NCBI GenBank assembly: GCA_900128585.1
Contig: LT642492.1
Span: forward strand, 1 to 16,351
Source: Stramenopiles sp. TOSAG23-3
Taxonomy: Eukaryota > Sar
DNA: 16,351 nucleotides
Reading direction: 5' to 3'
The translations under genes and the position numbers were made by a program. This document shows positions 1-9,300 of this stretch, piece after piece. Positions within the stretch are counted from its first letter, which is position 1, and every line of letters starts with the position of its first letter. The notes under the pieces were generated by a model, which ran no database searches, had not been told where the DNA came from, and was given only the letters and a program-made list of their open reading frames with translations.

Positions 1-2
1 AT

Positions 3-3000
3 AAGGATGTGAACACATGGGACAATCTGACGCAAGCCCAGTTTGAGGTCACTGCCGCGGCCGTGGCGCAAGGTTACAGTGACACGCTGGACCTGTTTGA
101 GTCAATGGTGACGATGACGACAGTTCCCCAGAATTTGGAAGGGATAGAAGACTACTGCCCGTATGATTGGTGGAACGAGACCGTTCAAGGCCAAAGCATT
201 ATGTGGAAAAACGACCCGTGCTGTAATTGGGAACTGCGCCGAGTCCAGTGCTGTAAGCCAAAAGATATACAAGGGGCGCCCGTCTCTGTGATTGGGAGCG
301 TGGACATGGACGTTGTTCGCTCGTCGTGCCGGACGCCGGGCAAGGTGCAGAATTTGTTGAAGGACGTCAGTGAGAGCATTCGCTCTGCCAAACAGTGTGC
401 TGCAGACCTCAACGATGAAGTAGGCGCAAATGCACTGAACTCATTGTGGGAGTTTCGCGAGGCGTGCGAGAAGAAGATTGGGTACCACGGTGCCGACCAG
501 ATGGACGGAAAAGGCGAATGCAGCACAGACGCGGACTGCTTTTGCACCTATACAACCTGCGGCAGTGAAGGAAAGTGTATCCCCAATTACGGGACAATGG
601 GAGAGTGCTTCTCGCAATGTTTTGAGGTCGAATCCCCCGCCAGACTCGTACGGTTTTTAAAATTGGAGTGGAACATTTCCTCGACAGACGCCCCGCTGAA
701 GTTTGAAAATATGTTCGTGGAAAAGATGACGGAGCCGACATGCATGGGCGACGAGCGCTGGCATCACGATATCGGCTGGAACCGAATGGAATGGCGTTGC
801 AATGCAACTTGCCAGAAGGGTAACCTGTGCCACAAACACTCGGTTTTCGATGCGTACAGAAACGAATGCGAAGAGGCTTGTCGTGCACGCAATGGCCATC
901 ACTGTTGGGAAGCGTGCTCTCCGTGGCAGAGCGAGGCGGTGTGCACGAGCGTAGCCCTCCGTGAATACGTGCCAAACTTTAATACCACTTGGATAGCGAA
1001 TTCTGACGGGAACGGCGGTCAGTGCGAACCGTCAGGGCTGCAAACACCGTGCGGTTGCGACCACTGCTACGAGCCATGCCGAATGAAGGAGGCGTGCGAG
1101 GCAACGTCGAACAATGGCGGGGGCACCTTCTTCACCCACAGCTCGAACGAACCTTGGGGGCAGTGCTGCCCGAACGGCAAATTCATTCATACAAGGACTA
1201 CGACAGACCATAACAGCAACCAAGTCGAGTACAGGGAGTGTAAACAAATGGCGATGGGGACTCCTGAAGGCTGGAGTGTTAGAAACGAAGCATGCTGCAG
1301 GAGCTTTAAGGGGACATGGAACGGAGCGCACCAGCACTGTTGCTTTGGACTGCTAAAAACGGAATGCGATTGGAAAGGAGAGTGTGACACGCATTGCGAG
1401 GAGCACGTTCATACATGGGAGTCATGCGAACAATGCGCCGAGACCACCTGCAAGCATGCGGATTGCAAAGCATGCGAAGAGAAAAGCCACGCCTGTTGCG
1501 GGGAGACGCTTGTGACCGCGAACAAGACAGCGTGCTTGAGGTACACCAAATGCAACGATCGATCTTTGTCCCACCGGCTGAAATTCCCGTCCCAGTTTCA
1601 CGCCGACACCCCGGGCAAAAGCGCCGACTACCGCAACGGCGCCGCCTGTGGCGCGTTTACGGATGCGCAGGCAGCGAACCAAAAGACGAAACTGTACGAC
1701 AACATGGGGACCTGCATGCAGTGCTGGGGTAACCACTGCGAGAGACGCTCTAGACCGTTGCAGTGCATCCTGGAGGAGATTGAAGGCACTAGGGCAACAA
1801 AGAGTTCATGCGAAAGTGCTGGAAGAACATGGCTGGTGCACGATTGGTGCAGGGCCGGGGACACCTGCCATGGGGAGTGCAGAGACCTGGATCCAAGTGT
1901 CGTGGACGCTACAACGTGTTATCAAAGGAACGTTAACTTCAGCGCAGCCCCTGGTGCTGTATTCAGTGCAGCCCAGGTAGGGATGGCGTGTAGTAATGCG
2001 AGTGAACCGCAAGAGTGGAGGAAGAACGAAATTGCAAGGCGGTCCGCGGACGGGCAGTACCATCCGCCGAAGTATTACTTGGGGGAAGGGCGGTGCAGCC
2101 GTGGTTGCTACCGTGAGGCGGAGGAGCCGACGGGATCCGAACAGTGCGCTAATGGATTGCATTACATCCATGGCGCAGATGTATGCTGCAAGAATTCGTA
2201 TTGGTATCACTGGGAATCGAAATCATGCAAACGAGACAGTAACACCTGCGATGACTCAACAGAGACCCGAATTTTAAACCAGGTGCGGTACCGCCCCGCT
2301 AAGTATCTGACAGAAGACGAGTGTGCCCTCGGAACCTGTGCCGGGAGTCTGCGAGACACCGAACACTTCGCGATATGGTCAAAGGAGGACTGCAAAGCGT
2401 ATTCAAAGCCGTACTGTGACAGAGGCTGTCCGAAGTGCGTTGCACTTGGCAGATACGACCCGACACTGCAAAACAGTGTTGGCCAGTCCCAGACGTTTAA
2501 ATATAATTCAACAGGTTCAACAACCTACCCTACTGTTAGTAACGGTGTGAACCATATTGGTGGCTGGGAAAAATTTGAATGGGTCGGCAGCAATGGCGCA
2601 TGCTTCGATTGGTCCAACAATTTGGTCACAGATGAGCGCTACGCACGGGGGAAAACCGAGTGCGAAAGTGTTTACGGCTTGACGTGGTATTCGTGCGAGG
2701 AGCAACCGTGGAACTCTAGCTGTGCTACGAGCTTACCAACGGCTATTCAAGAGGTGCTTATGTGTAAATCGGGGGGAGAGCACGGACATTGGTGGGAATC
2801 ATGCCCGACCGAGGAACTGTGCTCTGCTCGAGGGGAGTGCCGGGGAGACGGATCATGGGACTTCGGAAGTGCGCGAGGGTGCAACGACGGGGGTTGGGAA
2901 TTCGGAGCATCTCACTGGGGACGAAAATTTGAAACGTCTACCGAAACGATTGGCACTGGTGACACGGCAGAGACTATATCAATCAATCGTGAGGTCCACA

Positions 3001-5171
3001 AGAATTGCAACGATCAGCGTTGGGGAGAAAATGGCGTGTGCGTCGATGCTACCGTAGACCTAGCTACCTGCCCGGAGTGGTTGCGACACCCGAAAGGGTG
3101 CCGCGTCGATGTCCCATGGATAAGTGTCGACGGACGACAACAACAAAATCAAACACACTGTGAAGTCGTTTTAGGGAAGTCATGGTTTGGTCGACTAGAT
3201 ACCAAGGGTGAGTGTGAAGCTGTGATGGGCTGCAAAGAGCGATACCAATGGGGGTACACCCCAAAGCTCCAAGCAAAGTGCTCAGAGTGTGGAGGTGACT
3301 GGGAGCCTCAGTACTACTGGAAAGGCGGGAATTGGAGAGGCGGCGTAACCGAGGGCTTTCAGTGGGAGAGCCAAGGTGTGCGCATTGCCCCGGCGAATGT
3401 ATGGACGGGGAGTTTCTCAGAACGGAAAATGAAAGCAGAGCTACAGAAACCGCTGATGAAAATGTTCGCCGAGACGAAGAAGTCACAGTCGTTGCTGTTG
3501 CTGAATTCGTACTTGCCGAGCTTACGGACAATCGCCTGCGACTGCGGCATTGAAAACTTTGGTTCAAGTTGCTGGGAAGTAGACAATGCATCGTCCGTTG
3601 TCTCCGTGGGCACGTCCTTTTGCGGGAATGACGCGAACTTAATGCAAGGGGGTTGCAGCAAGGTGGAAGTGAAGCAACAATGCACCAGCCGGCGGAGGCG
3701 CCGTTTGCTTGCAGCCGGGGGCAATGGAGAATCGTTAGAGCTTTCATTTGGGCACATATCCGCGGGCTTGTTCTCGCAACCTATCTGCACCGAAACAGGA
3801 AGCGAGGAAACGTGCACCTGCACGTCGGATCTGGCGGACGGTAAACTGGAGACCATAGGGGCCAATATTAAAAATGCCGGTGGCGTGACGATTGGTCAAC
3901 TTGCCGGCGATGGAATAGAATTCATCGCACCAAATGCATTCCCGGACTCGATTGAAAAGTGTCTAAATTTCCGTACCGATATCCGAACACGCCGCGACTT
4001 ATTTAACACCAGTGATATTGCTAAACAAAACACCGATGGGAGTTTTGTGACCCTCAACTACGGCGATTTCGGGGTCTGCAACTCTGCTGCGGGGTGCAGT
4101 TCAATATCCCAACAAAAAATCTGTTTCAAAGCAACTGCGGCTGGAAAGTATTTCCCCATACTAAGGCGACACAAAGAGAGTAGCACAGATACTGGCGCCT
4201 GTTCGATCTCTGGCTTCAACGCCGACAGAGGCGTTTGCTTGTCCGGGGCAAACGAGAAACGTTGCTTTTGCGGCTACTACGGTCTGAAGTGCGACAAAGG
4301 GTGCCCCAACTCTTGCGATACCAATAATGCAAAGACCAGCCGGTGCAATGCCAACACACACGCATGCACATGCCCACCTACGCACACGGGGTCAGACTGT
4401 TCGCTGCTAGACTGCGCATCCGACAACAACGGAAACGTATGTTACAACCACGGTACTTGCAAGCTGATCAGCGGTGCCGCAACGTGCGAATGTAACAGTT
4501 TGTACACCGGTGCCGACTGCAGCACATTGGTAATCACTCCAAAAAGTGCCGATAATGGTTACCCGGCGCCGTCGGGGCTGACTGGAATCGATGGAATGGC
4601 ATTTAAATTTGGTTGGAGCTTTCCTTCCCTGTTGATTGCAATTATTCTTTGGATTATAATTTGCACGCCGTGCTGCCAAGTTGCCTGCTGCTTTTACTGC
4701 CCCTGCTGCTGCCGAAAAAGGCGAACTTGTTGTTGGGCAGAGAAAGGCATCTGTGCTTGCAAGTGCTGCCATACACACTGTGAACAGCATGCATCCCGCC
4801 TTGGGAGCCATGCCCAACTGGTAAAGCACGCGTACTTTACGAAATTCGATGCAAACCACGACGGTCTGCTTGACGCGCACGAGCTTAAAATTATGTTTTG
4901 GAAACGATTCGGGGCGATAACAAACGAAGCCCAAGTTGGTGTTCTCATTGCAAAATTCGACGGTGACAATGATGGAAAGCTAACGGAAGAAGAGTACCAG
5001 AAGATGATTCAAAGTTTGGAAGACGCTGACACGAAACACAACACCGTAATGTTTCGGAAAATATTGGAAGAACTCCCCGAAACCGCCGGCATGGGAAAGG
5101 AAGTCGAAATGGTCCAGACCAATACTTACGTCGAGAAGGATGTCGAAATCGTAAATGAAGTTACTATTTAA
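3..5171 (+). CDS. Giant cysteine-rich EGF/EF-hand membrane protein, 5' partial
   Basis: The frame is open from the first complete codon (position 3) to TAA at 5169-5171. There is no credible start or signal peptide: the GTG at 9 is not a normal eukaryotic start and the first in-frame ATG (105) sits mid-sequence. The gene therefore begins upstream. Counting from position 9, residues 1-1215 are extremely rich in Cys and Trp, with a degenerate recurring C-E-x-G-x-W pattern. An arginine run followed by LLA lies at 1228-1235. Three EGF-like modules follow (about 1400-1428, 1432-1464, 1469-1504); the last has the classic six-cysteine spacing x8, x5, x8, x1, x8. A transmembrane helix covers about 1535-1552. 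Next come 16 cysteines in 40 residues (1552-1591) and two canonical EF-hand loops (1614-1625, 1651-1662). Inferred topology is a large disulphide-bonded ectodomain with a Ca2+-binding cytoplasmic tail, so an adhesion or surface-sensing role is plausible. No named orthologue is recognised. Confidence 0.5.
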   Translation, partial: KDVNTWDNLTQAQFEVTAAAVAQGYSDTLDLFESMVTMTTVPQNLEGIEDYCPYDWWNETVQGQSIMWKNDPCCNWELRRVQCCKPKDIQGAPVSVIGSVDMDVVRSSCRTPGKVQNLLKDVSESIRSAKQCAADLNDEVGANALNSLWEFREACEKKIGYHGADQMDGKGECSTDADCFCTYTTCGSEGKCIPNYGTMGECFSQCFEVESPARLVRFLKLEWNISSTDAPLKFENMFVEKMTEPTCMGDERWHHDIGWNRMEWRCNATCQKGNLCHKHSVFDAYRNECEEACRARNGHHCWEACSPWQSEAVCTSVALREYVPNFNTTWIANSDGNGGQCEPSGLQTPCGCDHCYEPCRMKEACEATSNNGGGTFFTHSSNEPWGQCCPNGKFIHTRTTTDHNSNQVEYRECKQMAMGTPEGWSVRNEACCRSFKGTWNGAHQHCCFGLLKTECDWKGECDTHCEEHVHTWESCEQCAETTCKHADCKACEEKSHACCGETLVTANKTACLRYTKCNDRSLSHRLKFPSQFHADTPGKSADYRNGAACGAFTDAQAANQKTKLYDNMGTCMQCWGNHCERRSRPLQCILEEIEGTRATKSSCESAGRTWLVHDWCRAGDTCHGECRDLDPSVVDATTCYQRNVNFSAAPGAVFSAAQVGMACSNASEPQEWRKNEIARRSADGQYHPPKYYLGEGRCSRGCYREAEEPTGSEQCANGLHYIHGADVCCKNSYWYHWESKSCKRDSNTCDDSTETRILNQVRYRPAKYLTEDECALGTCAGSLRDTEHFAIWSKEDCKAYSKPYCDRGCPKCVALGRYDPTLQNSVGQSQTFKYNSTGSTTYPTVSNGVNHIGGWEKFEWVGSNGACFDWSNNLVTDERYARGKTECESVYGLTWYSCEEQPWNSSCATSLPTAIQEVLMCKSGGEHGHWWESCPTEELCSARGECRGDGSWDFGSARGCNDGGWEFGASHWGRKFETSTETIGTGDTAETISINREVHKNCNDQRWGENGVCVDATVDLATCPEWLRHPKGCRVDVPWISVDGRQQQNQTHCEVVLGKSWFGRLDTKGECEAVMGCKERYQWGYTPKLQAKCSECGGDWEPQYYWKGGNWRGGVTEGFQWESQGVRIAPANVWTGSFSERKMKAELQKPLMKMFAETKKSQSLLLLNSYLPSLRTIACDCGIENFGSSCWEVDNASSVVSVGTSFCGNDANLMQGGCSKVEVKQQCTSRRRRRLLAAGGNGESLELSFGHISAGLFSQPICTETGSEETCTCTSDLADGKLETIGANIKNAGGVTIGQLAGDGIEFIAPNAFPDSIEKCLNFRTDIRTRRDLFNTSDIAKQNTDGSFVTLNYGDFGVCNSAAGCSSISQQKICFKATAAGKYFPILRRHKESSTDTGACSISGFNADRGVCLSGANEKRCFCGYYGLKCDKGCPNSCDTNNAKTSRCNANTHACTCPPTHTGSDCSLLDCASDNNGNVCYNHGTCKLISGAATCECNSLYTGADCSTLVITPKSADNGYPAPSGLTGIDGMAFKFGWSFPSLLIAIILWIIICTPCCQVACCFYCPCCCRKRRTCCWAEKGICACKCCHTHCEQHASRLGSHAQLVKHAYFTKFDANHDGLLDAHELKIMFWKRFGAITNEAQVGVLIAKFDGDNDGKLTEEEYQKMIQSLEDADTKHNTVMFRKILEELPETAGMGKEVEMVQTNTYVEKDVEIVNEVTI

Positions 5172-5222
5172 AGCTGAGCGCGAGCGGTGATAGCAACGTC
5201 GATAAGAATAATCATAAAAACA

Positions 5223-5271
5223 AAAATTGGCTGTTAATTTTAGTAATTTTAACAATAAAATTGGCTGTTAA
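5223..5271. repeat. Two 15-bp direct repeats, 34 bp apart
   Basis: The 15-mer AAAATTGGCTGTTAA occurs exactly at 5223-5237 and again at 5257-5271. It lies just after the first gene's stop and spans the AATAAA candidate. This could be a small local duplication in the 3' UTR; no function can be assigned. Confidence 0.5.
5254..5259 (+). promoter_or_regulatory. Candidate poly(A) signal AATAAA
   Basis: An exact AATAAA hexamer lies about 83 bases after the stop codon of the EGF/EF-hand gene, in AT-rich sequence. The position suits a 3' UTR, but the hexamer is common by chance in such DNA and many protists do not depend on it. Confidence 0.5.
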
Positions 5272-5687
5272 AATTTTAAATGAATCAGCTCCTTTTGTCC
5301 CACATTAAAGGTGTACGTTCCTTCATGTGCTGCGAACTTAATTTCTCCTCTTGTGGTTTTGCAAATCACTATACCCTTGTCACCTAGTCTTGGCTATCAT
5401 GTTCAGAGATGTACTCCATGCGTGGTCCAGATCGGTAGGTAGGTGAATTTGCTTTAATTGGCAAAAGACTCGTAGTCAACTTCCTCTTCCGATGTCTCAC
5501 TCGTAAATGGATCAGTCCTTGAGTGGTTTTCCAAGCAGCGGCGTGAATGTGTTAAAAGTGCTCGTTGTCTGTCAATTTCGCGCCGCGTCGCGTTCACGGT
5601 CTTTCCACCTCGCTCGGTGCGTGTCGGCAACCGGCGACAACGAACGGAAAGACGCTTACTACTCTTTATACTCTTCCACTCTTCCAC
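5268..5687 (-). pseudogene. Possible decayed coding remnant on the minus strand
   Basis: Two open stretches in the same minus frame look more protein-like than random. The upstream one (5687 down to a stop at 5454-5456) ends in an acidic tract, TSETSEEEVDYESFAN. The downstream one (5393 down to a stop at 5268-5270) reads GDKGIVICKTTRGEIKF and continues for about 20 more residues. Four stop codons in the roughly 60 bp between them separate the two. The block is clearly less AT-rich than its flanks. It could be an eroded gene, two exons around an undetected intron, or chance. A TATAAA on this strand (5665-5670) lies inside the upstream stretch, and no ATG follows it. I recognise no family and give it low weight. 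Confidence 0.5.
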
Positions 5688-5952
5688 CTACACACAGACT
5701 TTGTATTGCCATTTGCCATTTGACATTGGTGTTGCATTATTGTAGTATAGTAGCATAGAGAAGAGATGATAGTCCGGTCTACTATCTTGGGGTAATTTTA
5801 CGTTACATTATTTAAATTCTAAATTTCATTTCTCATATTATTAAACTATATATATTATAGTATTGTACATTATAATAGAGTATTTAATATGAGCACAGCA
5901 TTCAATATTATTATATAATAGTAATAATAATAACCCTATTTTCGAAGCGAAG

Positions 5953-5968
5953 CACGAAGCAGTTCGTG
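5953..5968. repeat. Perfect 6-bp inverted repeat with 4-base loop
   Basis: CACGAA (5953-5958) and TTCGTG (5963-5968) are exact reverse complements around GCAG, and a T-rich stretch follows from about 5974. It could form a small hairpin in otherwise AT-rich spacer. A stem this short may be chance; no RNA gene was recognised here. Confidence 0.5.
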
Positions 5969-6198
5969 TCGTCTCTTTTTCTTCTTTTTTAAATATTTAA
6001 TAATAATAAATATATTGCCGTTATTTCGTTCTATATTATCCCTTTTTCCTATTATTAATAATGCTATTGCTATATAATAAATAATAATAGATAATATTAA
6101 TACTCCTCCTCGGCTGTTCTTCTTCTTCTTCTCCATCGAGAATCGAAAGCAGCATTGCCTTTCTTCTATTTTGGGTCGGGGTTTTGTTCATTTCGTAG

Positions 6199-6384
6199 AT
6201 GAGTACAGACTTACTTATCCAGTCACCAGAAGAACGAGGGTTTTCAAAGAATCGAAAGACTACGAGAGAGCCAATTTGGGTCCATCGGCTTTCATTTCGC
6301 AGAGAAGAAGAAAGCGCTTTCGCAGCCTATGGCGTCCACAGCCGGGGCAAAGGGGGAAGCTTCGTCCAAAAACGATGGTGTTGA
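6199..6384 (+). other. Upstream ORF overlapping the BRO1-like gene start
   Basis: An ATG at 6199 opens a 61-codon frame that ends at 6384, past the ATG of the main gene at 6329 and in a different frame. If the mRNA starts upstream of 6199, ribosomes would meet this ATG first, and translation of the main protein would need leaky scanning or reinitiation. The predicted peptide is basic, with no recognisable domain. Transcription may instead start downstream of 6199, making this irrelevant. Confidence 0.5.
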
Positions 6385-9300
6385 TGAGGCCGATCAAAAG
6401 CGGGACTATTTGTTTTTGCTGACGCCGTACAGGTTTTGCTTGCCGAAAACCAAATCTTTAGATTTTGGAAAGGTCTTGTACGAAATATCGGATTATGCCC
6501 TCACGGAAAAGTATTACCGTACGCTCGATTTTGCAACGAAACTTCGCGAAGAGGTCGTTCGCGTTCTTGAGCACTTTCATGGATTACTGGAGGCTCCCCA
6601 CCCGGCGGATAATTTGTTACAGCTAGACGATACCGCCAGGCGTTTATACGCCGCGGCAACGCCTTTAGAGCACGCCATTGATGACTACATGGAAACCCTG
6701 TCCATTTTAGTGGCACTTGAGGAAAACAAGCACATTCGGTTTCGTATGGGCTGTAACGTCGAGTGGACTACTTCGTTCCCTGCGAGTGCCAACACGGACG
6801 AAGACGAGGAACGGGGCAGGTTTAGGAAAGGCTCCAGCGTACGCTACGAAATGTGCCATATCCTGTTTCTCAGGGCTGTAGTTGAGTACACGCGCTCTGC
6901 TAGGGGGCTCTACAAATTGCACAAGTCGCACAGCTCTACTGTCGCTGCACAAACGTGGCAGAACCTGCGGGTGAGCGCAGGCATATTTTTTCATGGCTGT
7001 GTAACCAGCGCTCACGACCATAATGATTACGACGGGGAAGACGAACTGGGGCCTGAAACAACCGCCGGGGTGCTGAGTTTATTGTCGGCACTAATTCTTG
7101 CCCAAACCCAGCACGTGGTGTACGCACGCGCCGTGATGTCGGGAAACCTACCGTTGGCTCTCGAACGCGTGTGCTCGGAGCTCATAAAAGCGTACGACAG
7201 GGTTGGAAATGTTCTCGGTAATATCACCATGGGGGACAACGACGACCTAAAACAGCTCATGACGGCGAACGACTGGCTGTTAACTTTTGTGAAAGCGATG
7301 TACTTAAAAAATGGCGTGCTCTTGCGCGCACGGCAGGAGAAGTTTGATGCGGCGGAAGTGTGGGCGAATGTTGGGCTTTCCTTGACCCGGGCAAGGGCAC
7401 ATACACGCATGACAGTGATGGAAGATACGCCGAAAGCATTTCGCACCGCAATGAAAAGCGAAAAGACCCAGTTCACGCAGTACGTGGCCGACTACAAGGA
7501 AGTTAACGAAAAACTGGGGACCGCACGAGGGCCGATGGCGCACTTACGATCCCAGCTCATGGCACAGTTGAATACGACAGAGGAAAAAATATCCATTGCT
7601 GGTCTCAGTGCAGCGATCAGCTCAATAGTACCCTACGATGGATATAGTGTACAGGAACACCAGATCAATGAGTACGTGGACGTCTTCTCTGGACCATTGC
7701 CGTTCCGTCGAAGGGAATACAACGAAAAGCGGGAGCAGCTGGGGGACGATATTGATCATTTGCCCGTGGACGAGGACGGGGAGGAGACGAAGGAAGAAGT
7801 ATCACTTGAAGCAAGCATGTCTCGCTCTTCCCTTGGCTCACCGCTGCAGAAGCGAGATTCACTGAACTCGAGTTACTTTGGGGGAAGTTCGGTGTGGAAA
7901 GAAGGGCAACTTGAAGGCACTCGTTGGAGTTCAACCCAAATGGGGAGAACCCGCGTTCTCTTCGAAAGGATCCGTACGAAAGAGGAGCATGGCATGGTGG
8001 ATCATGGCATACCGTTTCAGGCTCCACCAAAGCCAGAGCCAACGTCTACACGCTTCGAAGAATTGGACAGCTTGCATTTGGAGCAGGCCGGCCTTGCGGT
8101 TTCCAAGAAGAAATGCGGCATGTGCCGACAAATGTTTGCATCTCTGGGAGGGAAAGTGACGCTGAAAGCAATTATGGACAAACAACACGAGTGGGGACTG
8201 CCGGTGGATCACCGAAAGCGCGCAAACACGGCGACTGTTATGTACGCCGACACACCGATTTGCGTGTTTTGTTTGCAGTTCTGTTACCCCGAAACGGCGG
8301 ACAAGGCAGGCGGGACGAGCGTGGCGAGTGTGGCCTCCACGGATAGCTTTGGACAGTTTATGGTACAGAGCAGTTTCAAAAAGCCCTCCCGCACGGCCTT
8401 GGAGACGTCCGCAAAGATAGTGAACTCGCTGATTTCCCCACCAAAACGCTCTCGTTTTCGGGCGCTTTCCCCTGTCGCCGTGCCCTCTGCCACTACTATC
8501 CTTCGTAGACCACGAACAAGCCCCAGCAATGTGAACCTGGCAAGGACCCTAGGGCACCAAGCAGAGGCAAGAATGCTTCGCCTGGAAAACGAAGCAATAA
8601 AACCGAGTCACGTCGATGCCAGACCGGTGACGCGGCTACCGCATTACCATTCTCCATCGTTTCCAGAGAAAACATTGAAGGAATCTAAACTTATTCCCAA
8701 GCAAGCCGTGGCCAGCCATGGGTGGGGGTTGGACGGAAATGTGGATGACGTGTATTACGCAGCAGCGCTCGGCTACGATGATTGCGCTGCGCACGATCGA
8801 GACAGACATGTACTGGAGGCGCACTTTGCGAAAACCAATGAGTTGAAACCTATGAAACTGCTATTTGCGCGTTTGCACAGTCTAAAATCCTACACCAGCA
8901 ATGCCGACAAGCTCGGAAGGAAGGGGGTTGCTCTCGGCAAAAAAGCTCGAAAAGCAACGAAGACAGAAGTTCCTGACCCGCACAATTTACCTCGAATTAA
9001 ACTTAAAATATGGTTGGACTTGTACGATGACAACCACGAGTGGGTGAAAGAAGCCATGCGAAAAAGTAGGCACATTGCTAGCATACCCGAGGCTGGCGCA
9101 TCAGACCTGTTGCGAACGCTGAGCACGACAGTGGAGACAATTGACTGGGTCCAATTTTTGAAAATTTTTAAAACAATGGTGACTCCCTGCACAAAGTGCC
9201 CTTGGGGGAGATGCACCACCTTCATGTTTCGGCCGAATGTTATAGGGCACGACTACTGCGAATGCGGGCACAGCCTGCGTGATCATGTCGCACCATCGTT

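Larger units (their letters stand above)
5172..6328. other. AT-rich intergenic region between the EGF/EF-hand gene and the BRO1-like gene
   Basis: This 1.16-kb spacer is AT-rich at 5200-5280 and very AT-rich at 5760-6115, with many TAAT/ATTA runs. Between them, about 5280-5690, is a GC-richer island without a convincing complete gene; its possible minus-strand coding remnant is listed separately. The 3' part has a short TTC microsatellite (about 6117-6133) and the 5' leader of the next gene. No tRNA or rRNA structure was recognised by eye. Confidence 0.5.

Noticed and set aside
9-11. GTG as the start of the first gene
   Set aside because: Unlikely start in a eukaryotic gene, the frame is open to the window edge, and no signal peptide follows although the protein is clearly membrane-anchored; the gene is truncated by the window.
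409-975. 188-codon minus-strand ORF
   Set aside because: Another antisense shadow of the cysteine-rich gene, with no recognisable protein features.
3064-3747. 227-codon minus-strand ORF
   Set aside because: Antisense shadow of the cysteine-rich gene; Ser/Arg-rich composition typical of an opposite-strand reading and no domain.
5599-5653. 8-bp inverted repeat GTCTTTCC/GGAAAGAC suggesting a structured RNA
   Set aside because: The 39-base loop holds only weak pairing and no tRNA or snRNA feature could be matched by eye.
5507-5758. 83-codon + strand ORF in the spacer
   Set aside because: No domain, Ser/Cys/His-rich low-information peptide, and it overlaps the more protein-like minus-strand remnant.
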